Assembly (NCBI GenBank): GCA_944320195.1
Contig: CALUGP010000018.1
Location: 1 to 54,272 of the forward strand
Direction: 5' to 3'
Length of the DNA stretch: 54,272 bases
Source of the DNA: an uncultured Prevotella sp.
GTDB lineage: Bacteria > Bacteroidota > Bacteroidia > Bacteroidales > Bacteroidaceae
Each line of letters opens with the position of its first letter. The first letter of the stretch is position 1. The position numbers and the translations under genes were made by a program. Positions 1-7,607 of the stretch are shown piece by piece. The notes under the pieces were generated by a model. It did no database searches. It had not been told where the DNA came from and saw only the letters and a program-made list of their open reading frames with translations.

Positions 1-102
1 CTTTGTCGGACTTTTTCGCATAATTGAACACATTTTTTATTGGTCGTAAATGTGTCAACTTTTGGTAGGACAAGACAAGGCGTTATGCCGTAAGAACAAA
101 GA

Positions 103-137
103 AATCCGCAAACACCCCATCGGGACGTTTGCGGATT
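103..137 (-). terminator. Terminator downstream of rprY
   Basis: An 11-bp perfect inverted repeat (103-113 against 127-137) lies 29 bp past the rprY stop. Read on the minus strand it is followed by a short T-rich stretch (TTTCTTTG), which fits a factor-independent terminator. Positions 1-102 upstream of it contain no gene that I can recognise. Confidence 0.6.
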
Positions 138-165
138 CGCATGTCTTAATGCCCAACGCGCCGTC

Positions 166-864
166 TTACTCCTGCTCGGGAGTGATGAGCTTGTAGCCCT
201 TTCCGTGTATGTTGATTATCTCAATCTGGTCGTCGTCCTTCAAGTGCTTGCGCAGCTTTGTGATGTAAACGTCCATTGAGCGCGCGTTGAAGTAGTTGTC
301 GTCGATCCAGATGGTCTTCAGGGCGAAGTCGCGTTGGAGTATCTCGTTGGCGTGAGAGCAGAGAAGCGCGAGCAGCTCGTTCTCCTTGGTTGTCAGCTTG
401 GTCTGCTTGTCACCGATGGTGAGCAGCTGCTTCTGCGTGTCGAAGGTGAACCGGCCGATATGGTACACGGTGTTCTCCTTGTTCTTCTTGCCACGCACAC
501 GCCGCAGGATTGCCTCGATGCGGAACACGAGCTCTTCCATAGAGAAGGGCTTTGTGATGTAGTCGTCGGCACCGATCTTGAACCCCTCAAGGATGTCTTC
601 CTTCAAAGTCTTGGCCGTAAGGAAGATGATAGGAATCTCGGCGTTGGCCTGGCGTATCTCCTGGGCCAGCGTGAAGCCGTCTTTCTTGGGCATCATCACG
701 TCGAGGACGCAGATGTCGAACTTGCTTTTCAAGAATGCCTTGTAACCGGCCTCGCCGTCGGGGCAGAGTTCAGCGCTATAGCCTTTGGCCTGCAAATATT
801 CGCGAAGCAACATTCCAAGGTTCTCGTCGTCTTCACAAAGTAGGATTTTAAGTTTCTCGTCCAT
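166..864 (-). CDS. rprY: OmpR-family response regulator RprY
   Basis: DNA-binding response regulator of 232 residues. The receiver domain (about 5-118) has the acidic pair at E11-D12, the phospho-acceptor D55 in VLDVMMPK and the conserved K105 in TKPF. A winged-helix OmpR-type domain follows (about 135-228) with a typical ending, GKGYKL. The gene lies 6 bp downstream of a sensor kinase gene and is surely co-transcribed with it. The pair matches RprX/RprY, a system conserved across Bacteroidetes whose targets are not fully defined. The family assignment is firm; the RprY name rests on overall resemblance and on the partner kinase. Confidence 0.88.
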   Translation of the reverse strand: MDEKLKILLCEDDENLGMLLREYLQAKGYSAELCPDGEAGYKAFLKSKFDICVLDVMMPKKDGFTLAQEIRQANAEIPIIFLTAKTLKEDILEGFKIGADDYITKPFSMEELVFRIEAILRRVRGKKNKENTVYHIGRFTFDTQKQLLTIGDKQTKLTTKENELLALLCSHANEILQRDFALKTIWIDDNYFNARSMDVYITKLRKHLKDDDQIEIINIHGKGYKLITPEQE

Positions 865-870
865 AGTCTT

Positions 871-2430
871 TTACTTTTTTATTATTGGTAATGATATTAT
901 GAATTTAGTGCCTTTTCCGCGCTCGCTTTCAACGTGGATCTCGCCCTTGTGCAGGTCAACCATCTTCTTGACGTAGGCCAGTCCGAGGCCGAAGCCTTTC
1001 ACGTCGTGCACGTTCCCAGTGTGAACGCGGTAGAATTTCTCGAATATCTTTTTCAAGTTCTCTTTCTTCATGCCCACGCCATTGTCCTTTACCGAGAAAT
1101 AAAGCTTGTCCTTGTCGTTCCATGTCTTGACCACAAGCTCAAGCGGACGGTCAGGGTCGCGATACTTGACGGCGTTGTCAAGCAGGTTGAAGACAACGTT
1201 GGTGAAATGCATCTCGTCCACGTATATGGCAGGCTCGGTGGCGCCAAGCTCGGTTGTTATGTGTCCGCCGGTGTGTTCCACGCGCAGGGTGAACGTGTTG
1301 GCCACGCTGTCCACAAGGTCGTTAAGATTGAGTTCCTTCTTGTTGAAAATGGCCTTCTTGCGGTCGAACATCGACATCTGCAACACCTTCTCGACGAGGA
1401 ACCGCAGGCGTTTGGACTCGTCATTGATCACTCCTCCAAGGTGTTTCATCATCACGGGGCTCTTTGTCACGGCCTCGTCGTTGAGCATCTGCGCCGCAAG
1501 CGAAATGCTACTGATTGGCGTCTTGAGCTCGTGGGTCATGTTGTTGATAAAGTCATTCTTGATTTCAGTGTATCGCTTCTGGCGGAAAATGACTACGATT
1601 GTAAAGATGAACGTGACAAGCAGCACGACCGTGAACACCACTGACGGAACCATAAACCTGACTCCGCTGAAGATGTAGCTGCCCATGTCGGGGAAATGAA
1701 TCTTAACCACGCCCATCTTGTTTGATGGGTCATTGCGGAAAAGCGTCTGCGAATATGTGTAGTCCTCGCCTTCCTCGGTATAGTCTGGGCAACGGTACAC
1801 TTCCCTTCCGTCTTGCGTTGACACAGTAAAATGGTAAGGGATGTCGATTCCGTTGTTCATGAGCTCGGTCTTGATGTCCTGATCAAGCATCTTGAAATTA
1901 ATGCGTTCGCGCAGGGGTTTGTCTGAAGCCGTATACAATATGCTGTAAACCACCTCGTCGAGCAAGGCTTTCTGGTATATGTACCGGTTCTTCACGATTT
2001 CCTGCATAGACCTCGTGGCCTCTGATATGGAGTTCTTGTCGCTACGCAGGATCATGGCCTTCGGCATGGAAGAGGGCTTCATTCTCATCGTCTTCAACTC
2101 GAACGAGGAATATGCAACGCCGCCATTGTCGGTCTTGTCATATTGATGCGAATATTGCACGGCCCCTTCCGCGCCGCCGCTCCCCTCATCAGGCATGCCG
2201 TTTCCGTGCGACTTACGCTCCGACGCGTTAACATCACGCTCCAGATACTTGAGCGTCTCGTTAAGCTCAAGGTTGCGCGAGGCTTGGTAAAGGGCTTTGT
2301 TCACAGACTCGTCGAATTGCTCCTTCTTCATTTGAACCATCGCCTGGATGTATTTCAATTGCATGAAGAGCAGCACAAGGAACGAAAGCCCCATCACTAT
2401 CGCTATTAGCCAAATCGTAGTTTTCTTCAT
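871..2430 (-). CDS. rprX: Sensor histidine kinase RprX
   Basis: Membrane histidine kinase of 519 residues, partner of the response regulator gene 6 bp downstream. A membrane segment at about 6-24 and another at about 261-282 bracket a periplasmic sensor region of roughly 235 residues with no recognisable ligand domain. There is no evident HAMP domain. The dimerisation domain contains the phospho-acceptor H300 in THELKTPISS. The ATPase domain has an N box (LLDNAVKY) and G boxes (DNGVGM, GFGLGLAYV). It probably autophosphorylates H300 and passes the phosphate to D55 of RprY. The signal it senses cannot be read from the sequence. Confidence 0.88.
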   Translation of the reverse strand: MKKTTIWLIAIVMGLSFLVLLFMQLKYIQAMVQMKKEQFDESVNKALYQASRNLELNETLKYLERDVNASERKSHGNGMPDEGSGGAEGAVQYSHQYDKTDNGGVAYSSFELKTMRMKPSSMPKAMILRSDKNSISEATRSMQEIVKNRYIYQKALLDEVVYSILYTASDKPLRERINFKMLDQDIKTELMNNGIDIPYHFTVSTQDGREVYRCPDYTEEGEDYTYSQTLFRNDPSNKMGVVKIHFPDMGSYIFSGVRFMVPSVVFTVVLLVTFIFTIVVIFRQKRYTEIKNDFINNMTHELKTPISSISLAAQMLNDEAVTKSPVMMKHLGGVINDESKRLRFLVEKVLQMSMFDRKKAIFNKKELNLNDLVDSVANTFTLRVEHTGGHITTELGATEPAIYVDEMHFTNVVFNLLDNAVKYRDPDRPLELVVKTWNDKDKLYFSVKDNGVGMKKENLKKIFEKFYRVHTGNVHDVKGFGLGLAYVKKMVDLHKGEIHVESERGKGTKFIISLPIIKK

Positions 2431-2435
2431 GTCGG

Positions 2436-2443
2436 CAAATATA
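2436..2443 (-). promoter_or_regulatory. Possible -7 box for rprXY
   Basis: On the minus strand this reads TATATTTG, a full match to the Bacteroidetes -7 consensus TAnnTTTG. It is only 6 bp from the rprX start codon, so the transcript would be nearly leaderless, and no TTTG lies at the usual distance upstream. It may be a chance match. Confidence 0.3.
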
Positions 2444-2625
2444 TTGCAAAAAAGGGCACGTTTGTCCGCTTTTGTTAATCATTTCATCAGAATTTATCAA
2501 TATTAACTCAAAAAGCCATATATAATTAACAATAATCAAGTTTAATTCTTAATCGAATAACAACATATGGCAACAAAATGTCGACATGCCGTGCGTGCCG
2601 GCATCAATCGGAACGCAATTCCGGA

Positions 2626-2660
2626 AAAAGCAATGGCACGCCACCAAGGCGCGCCATTGC
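2626..2660 (-). terminator. Terminator of the EF-G2 gene
   Basis: A 12-bp inverted repeat (2631-2642 against 2648-2659, one mismatch) is followed on the minus strand by five T residues. It sits 78 bp past the EF-G2 stop codon and looks like a classic intrinsic terminator. The rest of the 2431-2737 spacer is AT-rich, with a second weaker stem around 2671-2712 and no gene. Confidence 0.7.
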
Positions 2661-2737
2661 AAGAGAACTTGCCTTGCCCATGTCCGCCGCATGACGTGAC
2701 GGACAGGCAAAGCTATATAACATTGGGGATTAGCACA

Positions 2738-4900
2738 TCAATCGTCCTTCTCGGCCGTCTCTGCCTCATGCTCCTTGATGAGTTCCTGCTGGATATCGTT
2801 GGGCACAAGCTCGTAACTGGCGAACTTCGTGGTGAACGAGGCGCGTCCGCCGGTAAGCGAGCTGAGCGAGATTGAATAGCTAGCAAGCTCCTTCAAAGGT
2901 ATCTTGGCCTGCAACTTCTGGTATCCGGCCTCGCTGTCCATGCCCATGATCAGGGCGCGACGGCCTTGCAAGTCGCTCATAACGTCGCCCATGAAGTCGG
3001 CAGGCACATACACCTCGAGGTCGTATATCGGCTCGAGAATCTTAGGACCAGCGTTCTTGAAGGCATCTGAGAATGCGTGGCGTGCGGCCAGCATGAACGA
3101 AAGTTCGTTGCTGTCTACCGGGTGCATCTTGCCGTCGTAAACCACGACGCGCACGTCACGGGCATAGCTTCCCGTCAAAGGGCCTTGCTCCATGCGCTCC
3201 ATGATTCCCTTTAAGATGGCCGGCATGAAGCGCGTGTCGATAGCTCCGCCCACGACAGAGTTGATGAACACGAGCTTGCCGCCCCACTCCAGGTCTACGA
3301 CTTCCTTGCTCTTTATGTTCATCTTGAACTCCTGTCCGTTGAACTTGTAGCTCACGGGGTCGGGCATTCCTTCGGCATAAGGCTCCACTATGAGGTGCAC
3401 CTCGCCGAACTGGCCCGCTCCTCCCGACTGCTTCTTGTGGCGATAGTCGGCACGCGCGGCCTTTGTGATGGTCTCGCGGTAAGGTATCTTGGCGTCGACG
3501 AACTTCACAGGAAGCTTCTCGTTGTTCTCCAGGCGCCATTTAAGAGTGCGCAGGTGGAACTCGCCCTGGCCGTGTATGATGGTCTGCTTCAGCTCCTTGC
3601 TCTGCTCCACAACCCATGTCGGGTCTTCCTGGCGCATCTTGGTGAGCGCGGCCATGAGCTTTTCGGTGTCGGCCTCGTTGACGGCCTTGATGGCGCGCGA
3701 GTACTTGGAGTTTGGATATTTTATGAAGTCGAACCTGTTGTCGCAATCCTTTCCGTTGAGAGTGTTGCCCGTCTTGACGTCCTTGAGCTTCACGGTGCAG
3801 CCTATGTCGCCGGCGTTGAGGCAATCCACGGGCTGACGGTTGGCACCGGCACACACGTATATGTTGGCTATGCGCTCCTTCGAGCCGCGGTCGGCGTTGC
3901 TCAGGTCGTCGCCCGGCTTCACGCTTCCGCTCATCACCTTGAAGTAGGACACCTCGCCGATGTGCGGCTCAACGCCCGTCTTGAAGAAGTACAAAGACTC
4001 CGGACCGCCTGCCTCGGCCGGAACTTCCTCGCCGCGCGTGTTGTGCACCTTCGGCATCTCGCTTACGAACGGCACCACGTTGCCAAGGAATTCCATCAAC
4101 CTGCGCACGCCCATGCTACGGCCGGCGCAAACGCAGAATACGGGGAAGATTGACCTTGTGACCAGTCCCTTGCGTATGCCCTCGCGCATCTCGTCTTCCG
4201 TAAGGGTCTCCTCCTCGAAGAACTTTTCCATCAGCGTCTCGTCATTCTCGGCCGCGGCCTCCACCAGAGCCTTGTGAAGCTCCATGGCCTTGTCCATTTC
4301 CTCGGCCGGGATGTCCTCTATGATGGGCGCGCCGCCCTCTGGCTTCCACGAGTATTTCTTCATCAGGAGAACGTCTATCAAGGCGTTGAAGCCCGGGCCT
4401 GTCTCTATGGGATATTGTATCTGGACGCACTTCTGGCCGTAAATGTCCTTCATGCTGGTTATTATCGCGTCAAAGTCGCACTTGTCGCTGTCAAGCTGGT
4501 TCACAAGGAAGATGACCGGCTTCTTAAGCTTCTCCGTGTAACGGAAATTGTTTTGCGTGCCTACCTCGGGACCGTACTGGCCGTTGATCAGTATCAGGGC
4601 CTGGTCGGTAACGTTGAGCGCAGTGATGGCCTGGCCTACGAAATCGTCCGCTCCGGGGCAGTCTATGATGTTAAGCTTCTTGTTGTTCCACTCTACGTTA
4701 AAAACGGTTGAGAATACCGAGTAGCCGTATTCCTGCTCAACCGGAAAATAGTCACTTACCGTGTTCTTGGCTTCCACACTTCCGCGGCGTTTTATAACGC
4801 CGCTCTCATACAACATGGCTTCGGCAAGAGTAGTCTTGCCGCTGCCCGCACTGCCAAGCAAGGCAATGTTTTTAATCTCGTTTGTCTGGTAAACTCTCAT
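2738..4900 (-). CDS. EF-G paralogue (EF-G2 type) with degenerate GTPase motifs
   Basis: Translation factor of 720 residues with the full EF-G domain order. The P-loop is intact (GSAGSGKTT, 16-24). Switch I, normally QERGITI, reads QEYGYSV (56-62). Switch II, normally DTPGHVDF, reads DCPGADDF (80-87), so the catalytic histidine is alanine 84. The guanine-specificity motif NKxD reads NQLD (134-137). Known: Bacteroides encode a second EF-G that supports translocation without GTP hydrolysis and is used during nutrient limitation. The losses seen here fit that paralogue, not the main fusA product, which would normally be in the str ribosomal operon. It could instead be a ribosome-protection-like factor, but the motif losses argue against a turnover-dependent role. 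Confidence 0.85.
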   Translation of the reverse strand: MRVYQTNEIKNIALLGSAGSGKTTLAEAMLYESGVIKRRGSVEAKNTVSDYFPVEQEYGYSVFSTVFNVEWNNKKLNIIDCPGADDFVGQAITALNVTDQALILINGQYGPEVGTQNNFRYTEKLKKPVIFLVNQLDSDKCDFDAIITSMKDIYGQKCVQIQYPIETGPGFNALIDVLLMKKYSWKPEGGAPIIEDIPAEEMDKAMELHKALVEAAAENDETLMEKFFEEETLTEDEMREGIRKGLVTRSIFPVFCVCAGRSMGVRRLMEFLGNVVPFVSEMPKVHNTRGEEVPAEAGGPESLYFFKTGVEPHIGEVSYFKVMSGSVKPGDDLSNADRGSKERIANIYVCAGANRQPVDCLNAGDIGCTVKLKDVKTGNTLNGKDCDNRFDFIKYPNSKYSRAIKAVNEADTEKLMAALTKMRQEDPTWVVEQSKELKQTIIHGQGEFHLRTLKWRLENNEKLPVKFVDAKIPYRETITKAARADYRHKKQSGGAGQFGEVHLIVEPYAEGMPDPVSYKFNGQEFKMNIKSKEVVDLEWGGKLVFINSVVGGAIDTRFMPAILKGIMERMEQGPLTGSYARDVRVVVYDGKMHPVDSNELSFMLAARHAFSDAFKNAGPKILEPIYDLEVYVPADFMGDVMSDLQGRRALIMGMDSEAGYQKLQAKIPLKELASYSISLSSLTGGRASFTTKFASYELVPNDIQQELIKEHEAETAEKDD

Positions 4901-5009
4901 ATTGTTATAGATTTAAGTTTATTACAAATAACGGCCTCTAAGTTACGCATTTTTACATTAACACGCAAAATTTAAAAGCAAAAAGCCGGAAAAAATTAAA
5001 ACATATTAG

Positions 5010-5017
5010 TAATTTTG
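5010..5017 (+). promoter_or_regulatory. Possible -7 box for hemW
   Basis: TAATTTTG matches the Bacteroidetes -7 consensus and faces hemW. It would give a leader of about 125 nt. No TTTG is present at the expected upstream distance. Confidence 0.4.
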
Positions 5018-5040
5018 CACGCAAATTCAATTTATCAATT

Positions 5041-5143
5041 CATAATGCACAATGCATGATGCATAATCGGGCATCAGCCCTAAGGCTGACCGCAAGGCTA
5101 TTATACATTATTAATTATGCATTATGAACTGTGCATTATGCAT
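5041..5143. repeat. Low-complexity inverted array of ATAATGCA-like units before hemW
   Basis: Units resembling CATAATGCAC and ATGATGCATAAT at 5041-5067 recur in inverted form at about 5112-5143. A small stem (5075-5079 against 5084-5088) lies between them. The whole forms an imperfect cruciform directly before the hemW start and would sit in its 5' leader if the 5010 promoter is used. Confidence 0.55.
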
Positions 5144-5150
5144 TGACATC

Positions 5151-6275
5151 ATGTCTGGAATATACGTCCACATACCATTTTGCCGGAGCCGCTGCATATA
5201 CTGCGGCTTCTACTCCACCACCGCGCTCGGCATGCGCCATGCCTACACGAAGGCCGTATGCCGCGAGATGGAACTGAGGAAAGACTACATACACGGCGAA
5301 TTTTCCACCGTCTACATAGGCGGTGGGACACCATCACAACTTGACGCGCATGACATCGGGCGCCTGTTTCATCATATATATAAGGTGTTCAACGTGGCCG
5401 GCGACGCGGAAGTGACCATGGAGTGCAACCCCGACGACATAACGCCCGACTTCGCCGGCATGCTGGGCGGATTACCCGTAAACCGCGTGAGCATGGGCGT
5501 GCAGACGTTCTCAGACGCACGCCTGCGCTTCCTCCGCCGGCGGCACGGCGCCGATGACGCCTGGCGCGCCGTGAAGACGCTGCGCCAGGCCGGAATAAGC
5601 AACATCAGCATCGACCTGATGTTCGGCTTCCCCGGAGAACCGCTGGACGACTGGCTGACCGACATCGACCATGCCCTGAGCCTCGGCGTTGAGCACATAT
5701 CGGCGTACAGCCTCATGTACGAGGAGGGTACCCCCATGTACGACATGCTACAACGGGGCGAAATCAAGGAGACCGACGAAGAGCTGAGCCTCGCCATGTA
5801 TGACGCGCTTGCAGACCGGCTCAAGGCCGAAGGGTACGAGCACTACGAGATAAGCAACTTCGCCCGCCCCGGATTCCGCTCACGCCACAACTCGTCATAT
5901 TGGCGGCAGGAGCCGTACATAGGCCTCGGCGCGGCGGCCCACTCGTTCGACCTGCGCTCGCGCCAATGGAACACGGCCGACCTGAACGCCTACGTCGAGG
6001 CCGTGAGCCAAGGCCGCATACCGGCGGAACGCGAGGAGCTTGACGCGCGCACCACGTTCGACGACATTGTGACCACCGCCCTGCGCACGCGCGAAGGCAT
6101 AGACACGGACTACGTGGAGAGCCGCCTGGGGCAAAAGTACAAAGACCATCTTGCGAGTGAGGCCGCACCGTTCATAGCCCAAGGGCTGATGGAGCAAGAC
6201 GGAGCAAGCCTGCGCCTGACACGCCGGGGAATATACATAAGCGACTCGATAATGAGCAGCCTCATGATGGTATGA
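5151..6275 (+). CDS. hemW: HemW-type radical SAM protein
   Basis: Radical SAM protein of 374 residues with the iron-sulfur motif CRSRCIYC (C11, C15, C18) straight after YVHIPF, the start pattern of the HemN/HemW family. GGGTPS and the EVTMECNPDD segment also match. Known: HemW resembles oxygen-independent coproporphyrinogen oxidase but, where tested, binds haem and acts as a haem chaperone instead of an oxidase. The length suits HemW, which is shorter than HemN. I chose the ATG at 5151 because the frame upstream runs through the ATAATGCA repeat and adds nine residues unlike the family. Confidence 0.85.
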   Translation: MSGIYVHIPFCRSRCIYCGFYSTTALGMRHAYTKAVCREMELRKDYIHGEFSTVYIGGGTPSQLDAHDIGRLFHHIYKVFNVAGDAEVTMECNPDDITPDFAGMLGGLPVNRVSMGVQTFSDARLRFLRRRHGADDAWRAVKTLRQAGISNISIDLMFGFPGEPLDDWLTDIDHALSLGVEHISAYSLMYEEGTPMYDMLQRGEIKETDEELSLAMYDALADRLKAEGYEHYEISNFARPGFRSRHNSSYWRQEPYIGLGAAAHSFDLRSRQWNTADLNAYVEAVSQGRIPAEREELDARTTFDDIVTTALRTREGIDTDYVESRLGQKYKDHLASEAAPFIAQGLMEQDGASLRLTRRGIYISDSIMSSLMMV

Positions 6276-6290
6276 CAAGAACTAAAATAC

Positions 6291-6375
6291 AAAAGGCGGC
6301 CTTTCACATTGTAATAGACCGCCTTTTGCGATGCAAAAGGCCGCATTCAGCACGCCGAAAGGCCGTCTTTTGCAA
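6291..6375. repeat. REP-like cluster A between convergent hemW and porin genes
   Basis: Three copies of the AAAGGCCGTCTTTTGC-like unit. The first pair forms a stem (6291-6299 against 6319-6327) just past the hemW stop and could end transcription from that side. Further units follow at about 6333-6343 and 6357-6375. The rest of the spacer to 6475 has no gene. Confidence 0.7.
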
Positions 6376-6475
6376 CACGTTCAGCCAAAGTTCAGCCACG
6401 AAAAGCATAACCTGCTGACAGCCAACGAATTACGCAAAGACCGCAAATCCTTTGTCCGCATGCCGCAGCGCATAT

Positions 6476-7519
6476 CTAGAAGCGCGTCATGAACTCAACC
6501 ACGACCTTGTCTCTCTCCGACGGCTTGGCCACGGCCCCGTCCCTGTAAAAATACTTCTCATAGTTAAGGCGTATGTCAGAGACGAACGGCAAGTCAAGGC
6601 TGAGCGTCACTCCCCCGGTCAGGCGCGAGCGCCTGTAGTCATTGATGACGAGCCTGCCGTCAGCGTCCTCGTCCCCGTCGGCGTTGTAACGCAAGCCGTC
6701 GCTATGGTCGCTCATGTAGTCGTAACGCACGAGCGGCGACACCTTGGTGAAAAAACACCGGCGCAGCGGAATGTCATAGCTCACGAACGCGTCCAACGCA
6801 TGCACCGGCTTGAACGCCCCGTGGCCGTAATGCTTGTAGAGATATTCCACCTCCGCATGCCACCCGTGTGCGTGATAATACGCTCCGGCGTCATACATCA
6901 TCACCGAAACATCGTCGGGGCGTATCTTCTGAGTGCTCAACGTAAGGTTGAAACCGCGCGGAAAGAAGAACTGAGCCTTGGCCGAGAAATTCACGTTGCT
7001 GGTCCAAAAGTCCTTCTGGTTGGTAAGCCCCGAGCCGTTGAACATGCCGGCCTGCAGTATTATCGGAAAGCCCACGTTGAACGAATAACCAAGCGTGGCA
7101 CCCACGTCGCGCACGTTGCCCACCTGCTTGGCAATGAACGAACGGTTGGCGAAATACTGAAGATGGGGCGAGCGGTGCGCGTCGATGGTGAACGGCGCAC
7201 GCATCTGGCCTATGGTAAAGTCAAGACCGCGCACAGGCTTGATGCGCGTGTACGTGTCGAGCATCTTTATCTTCCCCTCGTCTGAAAGGTCAATCTCCAC
7301 CTTGTAAGACACGACCTTGGTCAAGTCCCCGTCAAGGCTGACACGCGCGTTGCGCACCTGGAAGCGCCCCTCGCCCTCCTCCGTCTGGAACTCATACTTG
7401 CCGCGTATCGTGCCGTGCACCTCCGGAGTGCGGTCCACCTCGTCACCATCATCTCCGGCGGCCACCGGGAGCGAGGCGAAAAAGGCGAAAAGCATCGGCA
7501 ATAAAATCCTCTTATCCAT
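6476..7519 (-). CDS. OprO/OprP-type outer-membrane porin
   Basis: Predicted outer-membrane beta-barrel of 347 residues. A signal peptide (MDKRILLPMLFAFFASLPVA) is followed by alternating-strand sequence rich in aromatic residues. The protein ends in phenylalanine, as barrel proteins do for assembly by BAM. The pattern (GRFQVRNARVSLDGDL near the N terminus, then IGQMRAPF) is that of the phosphate-selective porin O/P family. Selectivity here is not established. The start at 7519 places the signal peptide at the N terminus and leaves a 14-nt leader from the predicted start of transcription; longer in-frame starts run through the promoter. The SLC13 permease gene upstream on the same strand suggests a possible anion-uptake pair, though the porin has its own promoter. 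Confidence 0.78.
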   Translation of the reverse strand: MDKRILLPMLFAFFASLPVAAGDDGDEVDRTPEVHGTIRGKYEFQTEEGEGRFQVRNARVSLDGDLTKVVSYKVEIDLSDEGKIKMLDTYTRIKPVRGLDFTIGQMRAPFTIDAHRSPHLQYFANRSFIAKQVGNVRDVGATLGYSFNVGFPIILQAGMFNGSGLTNQKDFWTSNVNFSAKAQFFFPRGFNLTLSTQKIRPDDVSVMMYDAGAYYHAHGWHAEVEYLYKHYGHGAFKPVHALDAFVSYDIPLRRCFFTKVSPLVRYDYMSDHSDGLRYNADGDEDADGRLVINDYRRSRLTGGVTLSLDLPFVSDIRLNYEKYFYRDGAVAKPSERDKVVVEFMTRF

Positions 7520-7538
7520 TTTCTCGTCAATTTTTTTG

Positions 7539-7546
7539 CAAAAATA
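7539..7546 (-). promoter_or_regulatory. -7 promoter box for the porin gene
   Basis: The minus strand reads TATTTTTG, a full TAnnTTTG match, 19 bp before the porin start codon. The expected leader is about 14 nt. It lies in the short gap after the permease gene, so the porin can be expressed separately. Confidence 0.55.
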
Positions 7547-7607
7547 AGCATTATGTATTACAAACATGTTGCAACGGGAAGAAGGAAAGGTGAAGAAAAG
7601 CAAAACG

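Noticed and set aside
334-843. Long open frame on the plus strand opposite rprY
   Set aside because: It is the antisense of a clear response regulator gene; composition gives low-complexity Leu/Val/Glu strings and no motif.
2567-2875. 102-codon frame between rprX and EF-G2 on the plus strand
   Set aside because: Overlaps the 3' end of the EF-G2 gene and its terminator; no homologous look and no promoter.
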